Below are positions 50,078-57,657 of a stretch of 64,000 bases of DNA, one piece after another. Below the pieces are notes generated by a model. It did no database searches, was not told where the DNA came from, and saw only the letters and a list, made by a program, of their open reading frames with translations. The DNA is from Gammaproteobacteria bacterium. Its GTDB lineage: Bacteria; Pseudomonadota; Gammaproteobacteria; Steroidobacterales; Steroidobacteraceae. Positions within the stretch are counted from its first letter, which is position 1; every line of letters starts with the position of its first letter. The stretch lies in the NCBI GenBank assembly GCA_028293765.1, contig JAQGOG010000057.1:1-64000 (forward strand), in the 5' to 3' direction. A program made the translations under genes and the position numbers.

Positions 50078-51151
50078 ATGCGATATATCAGCTCCCCCGA
50101 TTTTCATCGCGACGGCGCCGAACGCATCGGCATTCTGCTCGTCAACTCGGGTACGCCGGCCTCGCCAGAGCCGCGTGAGGTACGCAAGTTCCTGGCGCGC
50201 TTTCTGAGCGACCCGCGCGTCATAGAGATACCGCGGCTGCTGTGGTTGCCCATCCTGTACGGGTTCATTCTGCCCTTCCGCCCGGCCCGCTCGGCCCGCA
50301 AGTACCGTAAGATCTGGTCGGCGCATGGCTCGCCGCTGCTCGATCTTTCCCAGCGGCTGTGCTCGGAGCTGACGGGTACGCTCGCGCAGAGCATCCTGGC
50401 GCCGCTGTCTGTCGAGCTCGGCATGTTGTACAGCAAGCCCGCGGTTACCGAGGCGCTTGGCCGGCTGCGCGAATCGGGTGCCCAGCGGATTCTCGTGTTG
50501 CCGATGTTTCCGCAGTACTGCGGCGCCACCACGGGCGCGGTCTACGACCAGGTCAACGAGGAACTGCGCCGCTGGCGTTGGCTGCCGGAGCTGCGCTTCG
50601 TAGCCGAATATCACGATGACCCCGCCTACGTCGATGCGCTGCGCGCAAGTGTTACGCAACACTGGGAAGCGCATGGCAAGAGCAAACACCTGCTCATGTC
50701 GTTCCACGGCATTCCCGAGCGTAGCTTCCATCAGGGCGACCCATACTTCTGCAAGTGTCAGAAGACCGCCCGGTTGCTCGCCGACGAGCTGATGCTCCGT
50801 GACACTGAATGGAGCGTAAGCTTTCAGTCTCGATTCGGGCCCTCGGGCTGGCTAAGGCCTTATACGAGTGCGGTGCTGACGGAGATGCCGGCACGCGGCA
50901 TTCGCGAAGTGACGGTTGTATGTCCGGGCTTTGCCGTCGACTGCCTCGAAACTCTCGAAGAAATCGACATCGAGAACCGCGAGATCTTCATGCAGGCGGG
51001 CGGACAGCAGTATCAGTACGTTCCGGCGCTGAACGCACGCGCCGAGCATGCACGCTTCCTCTCTGAGTTGATCGCCAGGCATTGCCAGGGGTGGACGCAC
51101 GTTGAGCTCGGCAGGCGGCCTGCTGGTGCTGCTCGCGGCACCTCCGTCTAA
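50078..51151 (+). CDS. hemH: Ferrochelatase
   Basis: 357 residues. IGILLVNSGTPASPEPREVR at the N-terminus, LPMFPQYCGATTGAVYD, and the metal-site His in LMSFHGIPERSFHQGDPY. Catalytic Glu in CPGFAVDCLETLEEI. It inserts Fe2+ into protoporphyrin IX as the last step of haem synthesis. The VOC gene begins 26 bp downstream. Confidence 0.96.
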   Translation: MRYISSPDFHRDGAERIGILLVNSGTPASPEPREVRKFLARFLSDPRVIEIPRLLWLPILYGFILPFRPARSARKYRKIWSAHGSPLLDLSQRLCSELTGTLAQSILAPLSVELGMLYSKPAVTEALGRLRESGAQRILVLPMFPQYCGATTGAVYDQVNEELRRWRWLPELRFVAEYHDDPAYVDALRASVTQHWEAHGKSKHLLMSFHGIPERSFHQGDPYFCKCQKTARLLADELMLRDTEWSVSFQSRFGPSGWLRPYTSAVLTEMPARGIREVTVVCPGFAVDCLETLEEIDIENREIFMQAGGQQYQYVPALNARAEHARFLSELIARHCQGWTHVELGRRPAGAARGTSV

Positions 51152-51176
51152 ACCCCGCGGCCAGGAGCAGGGGAGC

Positions 51177-51896
51177 ATGCTCGGACGTTTTCACGAGATC
51201 AGCATCGACACGGCCGACATTCTCGCCTCCGTCGAGTTTTACGAGCGTCTGGGCTTCATCCAAGCCGCCACGACGGATACGTGGCCGCACCCGTACGGAG
51301 TGCTGACCGATGGACGCCTGTTCCTCGGATTGCATCAGCGGCGCTCTCCTTCGCCTGCAGTCACTTTCGTGCGCGCCGGAATCGCGGAGCACGTTGCCGA
51401 CTTCGAAAGCCTTGGCATCCGCCTCACGGTGTGCCGTACGGGAGCCGATATTTTCAACGAGATCGGCTTCCGCGACCCATTTGGGCAGTCGATAGCAGTG
51501 TTGGAGGCGCGCACTTACTCGCCGGCTTCAAGGCAGTCGTCAGAGCTCTCGCAGTGCGGTTACTTCGACGAACTGAGCATGCCGACCACGGACTTCGAGA
51601 CGGCGAAGGCGTTCTGGGAGCCGCTGGGTTTCGTGGCGACCGACGAATCCGACGTTCCCTACGTACACCTGCCGCTTACCAGCGACTATCTCAACATCGC
51701 CTTCCACCGCCCCCGCACGCTCGACCGCCCGATGCTCGTCTTCAGCGATCCAGACATGCCCGCACGCATCGCGCGCCTACGTGAATCGGGCGTGGAATTT
51801 TCCGACGAACTCCCCCGCGGGCTTAACACGAGCGAAAACGGACTCCTCGAATCCCCCGAAGGCACACCGCTACTCTTGTTGCGAAGCGAAACCTAA
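51177..51896 (+). CDS. VOC-superfamily protein, two glyoxalase-like modules
   Basis: 239 residues from ATG 51177 (an upstream in-frame start overlaps hemH and adds unrelated residues). Two tandem vicinal-oxygen-chelate modules: about 1-115 (FHEISIDTADILASVEFYERLGF ends FGQSIAVLEA) and about 130-238 (YFDELSMPTTDFETAKAFW ends GTPLLLLRSE). Metal-ligand His/Glu positions are partly kept. Substrate unknown; members include glyoxalases, dioxygenases and resistance proteins. Closely follows hemH and may be co-transcribed. Confidence 0.82.
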   Translation: MLGRFHEISIDTADILASVEFYERLGFIQAATTDTWPHPYGVLTDGRLFLGLHQRRSPSPAVTFVRAGIAEHVADFESLGIRLTVCRTGADIFNEIGFRDPFGQSIAVLEARTYSPASRQSSELSQCGYFDELSMPTTDFETAKAFWEPLGFVATDESDVPYVHLPLTSDYLNIAFHRPRTLDRPMLVFSDPDMPARIARLRESGVEFSDELPRGLNTSENGLLESPEGTPLLLLRSET

Positions 51897-52032
51897 CGTC
51901 ACCTGACGCCCGGCCGAGACCGCTACGCGGTGAACTGAGCGCGGGACGCGCCGAGGCGAGCCGGACGTGCGCCGTCGGGAAAGGACCGTGGGCTTCGAGC
52001 ATAATGGGATAGAAATAGCCCTGGGACGCAAC

Positions 52033-54111
52033 ATGACCCTTTGCATAAGACTGCTCGCCTTCCTGATGCTCCTCACTGCTATCCCGGCCTTCAGCGACGA
52101 AGGCATGTGGACATACCATGATTTTCCGCGGGAGCTGGTCAAACAGAAGTACGGCACGGACGTCACCTCCGCATGGCTCGATCGGATACGCACTTCCACT
52201 GTGCGCCTGTCGGGCTGTACGGCGTCGTTCGTTTCCCCTGACGGCCTCATCCTCACGAACCACCATTGCGCCGCCGCCTGCCTCGACGAGAATTCGACGA
52301 GCGAGAAGAATCTGGTGAAGGACGGCTTTCTCGCGCGCACGCGGGAGCGAGAGCTCAGGTGCGGCACGCAGGTCGCCGATGTACTCATGGCGATGGAGAA
52401 CGTAACGACTAAAGTCGAGGCCGCCACCCGCAATCTCGACGACAAGGCGGCGAACGATGCCCGCAAGAAGGCGCTCACACAACTCGAGCAATCCTGCGAA
52501 CGGGAGAGCGCGCGGGCCAGGACCGGCCCGCTCAAGTGCGAGTCGGTCAATCTATATGCGGGCGGCCAGTATTGGCTCTACGAGTACAAGCGTTACACCG
52601 ACGTGCGCCTGGTGTTCGCTCCGGAGGAAGACATCGCCGCGTTCGGCGGGGACCCTGACAATTTCCAGTTCCCGCGCTGGTGCCTCGACATGTCGGTACT
52701 GCGCGCCTACGACTCCAGCGGGAGGCCGGCCGCGACGCCCGCGTATCTGCGCGTGAGACCGGATGGCCCGAAAGTCGGCGAGCTCGTGTTCGTTTCCGGG
52801 CACCCGGGCTCGACGGACCGGCTCCTGACAGTGTCGCAGCTGGAACTCCTACGCGACGTGACTCTCCCGCAGTACCTGTTGCGTGCCTCCGAACTGCGCG
52901 GCCGTTATATTCAATACGGCAAGACCGGCCCCGAAGCCCACCGCATCGTGCAGACTCCGCTGCTCTACCTCGAAAACAGCCTCAAGGTCGAGCGCAAGCT
53001 GCTCGACGCTCTTCTGGATGACCGGCTGCTGCAGCGCAAGCGGGAAGAGGAGACGGCACTGCGCCAGAAACTCGCTTCCGAGCCGCAGCTTGCCGCCAGC
53101 ACCGGCGATCCCTGGGGCGAAATCGCGAAAGCGGAGCAGATCGAGCGCGAGCTCTCGCTTCCCTACACGTTCCTCGAGGCCGGCGCGGGATTCAACAGCA
53201 AGCTCTTCGGCTACGCCCGGACGCTGGTCCGCGGCGCCGCCGAGCGTCAGAAATCCAACACGGACCGCCTGCGCGAGTACCGTGATACGGCCTTGCCGCG
53301 CATCGAGCAGCAATTGAAGGCCCCCATTCCCGTGCATCCCGACCTCGAGAAGCTCACGCTGTCTTTCGCTCTCGAGCGCATGCGCGAATGGCTCGGGCCG
53401 GACACCAACGTGGTGCGCCAATTACTCGCAAAAGACTCTCCCGATACGCTGGCCGCTCGCGTCATCGACGGCTCGAGTCTCGCCGACCCGCAGGTTCGCA
53501 TGCGCTTGTGGGAGGGCGGCCAGAAAGCGATCGACGCATCGCACGATCCGATGATCGAGCTTGCACGCCGCGTCGATCCCCAGGCGCGCGCGGTTCGCAA
53601 GCGCTATGAGGACGAAGTCGAAGCGCCGGTGCGCTCGGCCTCGGAACGAATCGCGCGGGCGCGCTTTCGCGCGTACGGGACGAGCGTGCCGCCGGACGCG
53701 ACGTTCACCCTACGGCTCAACTTCGGGACGGTCCAGGGATGGACGGAAGGCGGTCGCCAGATCGAGCCGTTCACTTACCTTTCTCGTCTCTTCGAGCGCG
53801 CGACGGGTCAGGAGCCGTTCAAAGTTCCCGACAGCTGGCTCGCGGCCAGGGATCGACTCGACATGGGGACGAAGTTCAACCTCTCCACCAACAATGACAT
53901 CGTCGGTGGCAACTCGGGCAGCCCGCTCATCGATGCCGAAGGGCAACTCGTGGGGCTGATGTTCGACGGCAACATCCACTCGATCTCCGGCGCGTACTGG
54001 TTCGACCCGGAGAAGAACCGTGCCGTCGCCGTTCACCCTGCGATCATGCTCGAGGGCCTGCGTAAGGTATACAACGCGGACGAGCTGTTGGCGGAGTTGG
54101 GTGTGAAGTAG
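52033..54111 (+). CDS. S46-family peptidase (DPP7/DPP11-like)
   Basis: 692 residues from ATG 52033; an in-frame ATG 66 bp upstream adds residues before the signal peptide. Signal peptide about 1-21 (LLAFLMLLTAIPAFS). Protease features: GCTASFVSPDGLILTNHHC (His77/His78), Asp in the FGGDPDNFQFPRWCLDMS region, and nucleophile Ser628 in VGGNSGSPLID. The long helical insert (about 300-530) is the S46 cap domain. The family comprises periplasmic dipeptidyl-peptidases that use oligopeptides as nutrients. The 3' 402 bp are overlapped in antisense by an open minus-strand frame. Confidence 0.93.
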   Translation: MTLCIRLLAFLMLLTAIPAFSDEGMWTYHDFPRELVKQKYGTDVTSAWLDRIRTSTVRLSGCTASFVSPDGLILTNHHCAAACLDENSTSEKNLVKDGFLARTRERELRCGTQVADVLMAMENVTTKVEAATRNLDDKAANDARKKALTQLEQSCERESARARTGPLKCESVNLYAGGQYWLYEYKRYTDVRLVFAPEEDIAAFGGDPDNFQFPRWCLDMSVLRAYDSSGRPAATPAYLRVRPDGPKVGELVFVSGHPGSTDRLLTVSQLELLRDVTLPQYLLRASELRGRYIQYGKTGPEAHRIVQTPLLYLENSLKVERKLLDALLDDRLLQRKREEETALRQKLASEPQLAASTGDPWGEIAKAEQIERELSLPYTFLEAGAGFNSKLFGYARTLVRGAAERQKSNTDRLREYRDTALPRIEQQLKAPIPVHPDLEKLTLSFALERMREWLGPDTNVVRQLLAKDSPDTLAARVIDGSSLADPQVRMRLWEGGQKAIDASHDPMIELARRVDPQARAVRKRYEDEVEAPVRSASERIARARFRAYGTSVPPDATFTLRLNFGTVQGWTEGGRQIEPFTYLSRLFERATGQEPFKVPDSWLAARDRLDMGTKFNLSTNNDIVGGNSGSPLIDAEGQLVGLMFDGNIHSISGAYWFDPEKNRAVAVHPAIMLEGLRKVYNADELLAELGVK

Positions 54112-54936
54112 GCAGAGAGCCAGCGGGGTGAGCGGGCTGGCCGGATTACCGGACCGGCCGGTCACGCCCCGGCTGTGTCGTCGCGGCATGGGCGCGGCCG
54201 GCGAGGCGACGATCCGGAACCTCACCTTCATGTCATCCACAACCTGCAACGCGCCGAGGAGCGCACTGAAGGGCGTGAGACCGAGATCGCTTTGCTTGAG
54301 CGGAAGGACTCCGGAAATGACGATTCCGTCCGCCTGCTTCTCGTAGCGCACGGGCACAGCGAAGGAGCGCGACCGGTCGCGCACCGTGATCTGCGTGTGG
54401 GCGAGCCACTGCCCCTCTGAGCTTCCCGCCACCGGCTCGAGGCGCTCGGATCGCAGGACGATTTCCGGGTAATGCTCCGCGTCCAGCAGAGCCCCGCTCA
54501 ACATGTTACGGCGCGTCCCGTCCTTCGCGGACTCCGGAACATCGGGCGGAAAGTCGACCCCATCTTCCTTCGCTCGCAGCACAGCCTCATCGACGGTAAG
54601 CTCAGCGACCGGGAAGTGAACTTCGAATGAAGAGCGCGCGAGATCAGCGGGAACGTAAATCGTACCCGTGAGGGTATGCGAAGCGATGACATGATTGTGA
54701 CCGGCCTTCGCGAGCGCGCCGCCGCGAAAGACGAGGATGGTCAGCAACGATTCTCCCGACGCGATGTCGTACGGACGCCCCTGATGCGTCGGGGCGATGC
54801 CTTGATCCCCTGCGATTTGCCCCGTTATGGGCTGTCCGGCGGCGCCGGCGGGCGGCCGCGGACGAGTGGGACACCCAGCGAGGCTCAGGGCCAGAAGCGC
54901 GGTGCCTAGAATGCGGAGTTTGCAACCAGTGCTCAC
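53710..54936 (-). CDS. YceI-like lipoprotein, with a C-terminal run-on antisense to the S46 peptidase gene
   Basis: GTG start at 54936. Lipoprotein signal peptide with lipobox LSLAGC (Cys22). The YceI-type lipocalin-like domain spans about residues 50-245 (LVFRGGALAKAGHNHVIASH, SSFEVHFPVAELTVDE, MLSGALLDAEHYPEIVL, VKVRFRIVASP-like end near 54190). The frame has no stop after the domain and continues about 160 codons to 53710, including 402 bp antisense to the upstream peptidase. The extra tail looks like non-coding antisense sequence. The gene may have lost its natural stop, or a frameshift near 54130-54190 is present. It diverges from the cytochrome b561 gene with only 18 bp between starts. 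Confidence 0.72.
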   Translation of the reverse strand: MSTGCKLRILGTALLALSLAGCPTRPRPPAGAAGQPITGQIAGDQGIAPTHQGRPYDIASGESLLTILVFRGGALAKAGHNHVIASHTLTGTIYVPADLARSSFEVHFPVAELTVDEAVLRAKEDGVDFPPDVPESAKDGTRRNMLSGALLDAEHYPEIVLRSERLEPVAGSSEGQWLAHTQITVRDRSRSFAVPVRYEKQADGIVISGVLPLKQSDLGLTPFSALLGALQVVDDMKVRFRIVASPAAPMPRRHSRGVTGRSGNPASPLTPLALCLLHTQLRQQLVRVVYLTQALEHDRRVNGDGTVLLRVEPVRAGDRVDVAVEHQPHELPFGIDERAARVATDDVIVGGEVELRPHVESIPGREPAVGNFERLLTRRALEETRKVSERLDLATAFRPSLDRPEVEP

Positions 54937-54954
54937 GCGCTTAAGCTTAGTGCC

Positions 54955-55509
54955 ATGACAATCCGAAACACCACCCTCCGCTGGGGCTCCGTAGCCCAGT
55001 TCCTTCACTGGCTCATCGTTGTGTTGATCATCGTACAAGTCGTTCTCGCCAGTATCGCGGACGATCTGCCGCTGGGAATGAAGAAGCTCGCGATGCTGGC
55101 GCGGCATAAATCCGTCGGCATCACGATTCTGGGACTCGCGGTGCTGCGGCTCCTCTGGCGTTCGATGAACCCGACGCCGCCGCTCCCCGACACCCTGAAA
55201 CCGTACGAGCGCGTGCTTGCGAATCTCACGCACGCGGCACTCTATTTGATTCTGTTCGCGATGCCATTGTCCGGATGGGTGATGTCCTCAGCGCGTGGGT
55301 TCCCGGTAAGCTGGTTTGGGTTCATTCAGCTGCCGGACCTCGTTCCCAAAAGCAAGCCGCTTTACGAGGCGATGCTGGAAACCCACGCAACCCTGGCGTG
55401 GACGCTCGGGGTGGTCGTGTTCCTGCACGCGGCGGCGGCCCTGAAGCACCATTTCATGCTGAAGGACAACGTCCTGCGGCGGATGCTGCCTTTCACCAAA
55501 ATACGCTGA
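54955..55509 (+). CDS. Cytochrome b561 family protein
   Basis: 184 residues, four transmembrane helices. Haem-ligand His residues are visible in QFLHWLIV (helix 1), ARHKSVGI (helix 2), THAALYLILFAMPLSGWVMS (helix 3) and HAAAALKHHF (helix 4). It carries two b-type haems and passes electrons across the inner membrane. The YceI gene follows 12 bp later, and this pair is a common operon. The start is only 18 bp from the divergent lipoprotein start, so its promoter must lie inside that gene or be very compact. Confidence 0.92.
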   Translation: MTIRNTTLRWGSVAQFLHWLIVVLIIVQVVLASIADDLPLGMKKLAMLARHKSVGITILGLAVLRLLWRSMNPTPPLPDTLKPYERVLANLTHAALYLILFAMPLSGWVMSSARGFPVSWFGFIQLPDLVPKSKPLYEAMLETHATLAWTLGVVVFLHAAAALKHHFMLKDNVLRRMLPFTKIR

Positions 55510-55521
55510 AGGAAGACACCG

Positions 55522-56118
55522 ATGACCGAACGCTCAGGCACGCGTATCCGTGCCGTGCTGATGATTACGCTCCTTGCAACGACTGCCTATGCTGCCGCGC
55601 CCGCCGGCGTCACGCACTATTCGGCCGACCCCGCGAAGAGTTCGCTCGAATTCTCATTCGTCCAGGCGGGAGCGCAAAACAAAGGTAAGTTCGCGAAATT
55701 CCCCACGACGTTCGACGTCTCGGCGGACGGCGCCACGGCGACTAATCTTGATGTCACCGTGGAAATGAGCTCATACGACAGCGGCGACAAGGACCGCGAT
55801 GACACCTTGCGTGGGGCAGACCTCTTCAGTGTCGCGAAATTCCCGCAGGCCCACTTTGCAGCAACCCAAATCACCAAGACTGCCACGGGATTTGACGCAG
55901 TTGGCAAGCTGACCATTCGCGGCGTGGCGCGTGATCAACACATTCCGTTTACGTTTCGCACCGCGAATGAGCAGGGACATGCCGTCGGTTATCTGACAGG
56001 CAAGACAACCATTCACCGGCTCGAGTTCGGCGTAGGACAGGGCGAGTGGAAGTCCACCGAATGGGTGGGGAATGACGTCACGGTTTCGTACAGCCTGCGG
56101 CTCATCGCCGCACCGTAG
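55522..56118 (+). CDS. YceI family periplasmic protein
   Basis: 198 residues. Signal peptide about 1-26 (MITLLATTAYAAAPA). Lipocalin-like YceI fold: THYSADPAKSSLEFSFVQAG, TNLDVTVEMSSYDSGD, LFSVAKFPQAHFAATQI and LTIRGVARDQHIPFTF. Members bind isoprenoid chains and often sit next to cytochrome b561, as here (12-bp gap). The divergent lipoprotein at 54936 carries a second YceI-like domain. A family-2 repeat starts at its stop codon. Confidence 0.92.
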   Translation: MTERSGTRIRAVLMITLLATTAYAAAPAGVTHYSADPAKSSLEFSFVQAGAQNKGKFAKFPTTFDVSADGATATNLDVTVEMSSYDSGDKDRDDTLRGADLFSVAKFPQAHFAATQITKTATGFDAVGKLTIRGVARDQHIPFTFRTANEQGHAVGYLTGKTTIHRLEFGVGQGEWKSTEWVGNDVTVSYSLRLIAAP

Positions 56119-56200
56119 GAGCCTGTCTGACTCACAGGCGCCGTTAGCGAGGGGTGCGGCGCGTGCGTCGCAAGGGTGGCCCGAAGGGACACTCCTGGAC
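56116..56200 (+). repeat. Family-2 repeat after the YceI stop codon
   Basis: TAGGAGCCTGTCTG begins at the TAG stop (56116-56118), identical to 31808. It then forms a GCCTGT...ACAGGC hairpin. The block TGCGTCGCA-GGGT-G-CCCG at about 56163-56185 matches 17407-17427. Confidence 0.5.
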
Positions 56201-56250
56201 CCAACTGTGAGCGCGCATCGCGCGCGCAACACGAAGCCTCTGCGCGCGCC

Positions 56251-56610
56251 TCAGGAGGGGCGCGCGTGCAGCTTCGATGTGCACAGATCGTAAATCGAGC
56301 TCATCAGCACCTGCACCGAATGAGTCATCGCTATCTCGATGCCTTTCAGGGCAGCATCCTTGATCGCGCCGGTCAGCAGCTCGAGCTGCTCAGAGGAGAG
56401 ATTCTCGGGCATCCGGGTAGTGATCTGTACGGAGGGCACCTCCTCCACGATCTGCCGCAATATGTGATAAACGCAATCGGCCTTTGCGCGCATCAAGGCT
56501 TCGTCGTCCCCGAACAGCGTCCCGATCGCTACTAATCCATCCACAGTCTTCGCGTGCGTCTGTTCCCACTCACGCTCCGTGCCGAAAGCGACATGTATGA
56601 CCTGGCCCAT
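56251..56610 (-). CDS. Hypothetical protein, 119 aa
   Basis: No signal peptide or membrane helix. Mixed alpha/beta pattern: MGQVIHVAFGTEREWEQTHA, ALMRAKADCVYHILRQIVEE, then PSVQITTRMPENLSSEQLEL and a long helix ending SIYDLCTSKLHA. The residue pattern looks coded and well conserved in character, but I do not recognise a family. It follows the cupin and antitoxin-like genes on the same strand, with a 59-bp gap. Confidence 0.6.
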   Translation of the reverse strand: MGQVIHVAFGTEREWEQTHAKTVDGLVAIGTLFGDDEALMRAKADCVYHILRQIVEEVPSVQITTRMPENLSSEQLELLTGAIKDAALKGIEIAMTHSVQVLMSSIYDLCTSKLHARPS

Positions 56611-56669
56611 GAGTGCCTCTTTCGCGTGTATTTCACCCGGACTTTCGCAAGTTCCATGCCCACCGCCGC

Positions 56670-57146
56670 TCAGTACGGGGTTCCGTCCTTGCGAGTCATT
56701 CGGCCGCGGGCATGCGGGGGGTTCCAGATCAAGTCGACATCGGCATCGGAGTAATAAGCAGTGTCTTCAGCGTCGCGATTACTCACTTCCAGAAACACGG
56801 CCGGGCGCTCGCTGCGATTGATGAGCTGATGCCCGTCGGCGAAGCCAGCAGGAAAACCGGCGCACATCCCGGCCCGCAGCACCTGCTCGCCCGCGCTCGT
56901 CCGCAGTACCACTTCGCCTTCGATCACGTATACGAACTCGTCTTCCGCGGTATGCCAGTGGCACATCGCAGACACCTTGCCCGGGGCCAGTGTCGTGCGA
57001 TTGATGCCGATCTTCGTCAGCCCTAACGCATCACCCAGTCGACGCTTCTCGCGCGGCATGACCAGAGAGCGGTACGGCTCCGGATAACCGGACTTCGACA
57101 CTGCCTCCACGGCCTGCGCTTCGAGCGCGGGCTTATTCAGTGACAT
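56670..57146 (-). CDS. Cupin-domain protein
   Basis: 158 residues. Cupin motif 1 as CHWHTAEDEFVYVIEGEVVL and motif 2 around AGFPAGFADGHQLINRS, which gives a typical 3-His/1-Glu metal site within one beta barrel. The C-terminal stretch (YYSDADVDLIWNPPH) is common to a small group of single-cupin proteins. It may bind a sugar or small metabolite; no assigned function. The start overlaps the end of the antitoxin-like gene by 10 bp. Confidence 0.87.
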   Translation of the reverse strand: MSLNKPALEAQAVEAVSKSGYPEPYRSLVMPREKRRLGDALGLTKIGINRTTLAPGKVSAMCHWHTAEDEFVYVIEGEVVLRTSAGEQVLRAGMCAGFPAGFADGHQLINRSERPAVFLEVSNRDAEDTAYYSDADVDLIWNPPHARGRMTRKDGTPY

Positions 57147-57538
57147 GCTCCCTCCTCATCGAGTTTCATCTGGCGTCGCGCGCGCAGAAGTTGAATACGA
57201 TTGCCTTCGATGAGCGGCTGCAGAGTCAGCCGGATACCCATCGCCTTGAGAAGCGTGGCGACGCTTTTCAACTCGGGGTTCCCCCGCCGGCAGAGCGTTC
57301 GATACAGGCTCGTCGCGTTCAGCTCCACCTTCTCCGCGAGTTTCGGACCGCCACGCACGTGCGCGATCCTTCCCAGCGCGGCGATCAACTCCTCCTGATC
57401 CGCGTCGTCGATCAGCACATTCAGGTAGGCCACCGCCAAATTCCGTGGACCTTGCGGATGGCCGCCCCGCGGATGGCCGCCCCTTGCGTTACCGTCCGGC
57501 GCGTGGCCGACCATGATGCTTTTTGACTTGCGACCCAT
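57137..57538 (-). CDS. HTH protein of the addiction-module antidote type (TIGR02684-like), without toxin partner
   Basis: 133 residues from ATG 57538, which has GGAGGG upstream; longer starts add unlike sequence. The C-terminal domain reads EELIAALGRIAHVRGGPKLA, LNATSLYRTLCRRGNPELKS and ATLLKAMGIRLTLQP, the pattern of HigA-like antidote proteins. An N-terminal GGHPRGGHP repeat is unusual. No upstream HigB-like toxin gene is present: the next gene on the strand is acs. It is probably an orphan regulator, overlapping the cupin gene by 10 bp. Confidence 0.75.
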   Translation of the reverse strand: MGRKSKSIMVGHAPDGNARGGHPRGGHPQGPRNLAVAYLNVLIDDADQEELIAALGRIAHVRGGPKLAEKVELNATSLYRTLCRRGNPELKSVATLLKAMGIRLTLQPLIEGNRIQLLRARRQMKLDEEGACH

Positions 57539-57657
57539 GCTTCCCTCCGGTGCGCGTGCAGACTCATCTAACCGGTGATCACCCGAAATGATCGTACGCG
57601 CGAGCTTCGCACCGACACCAGCCCCCTTTATTGCGGAAAGCGCGCCAATACTCGGCA

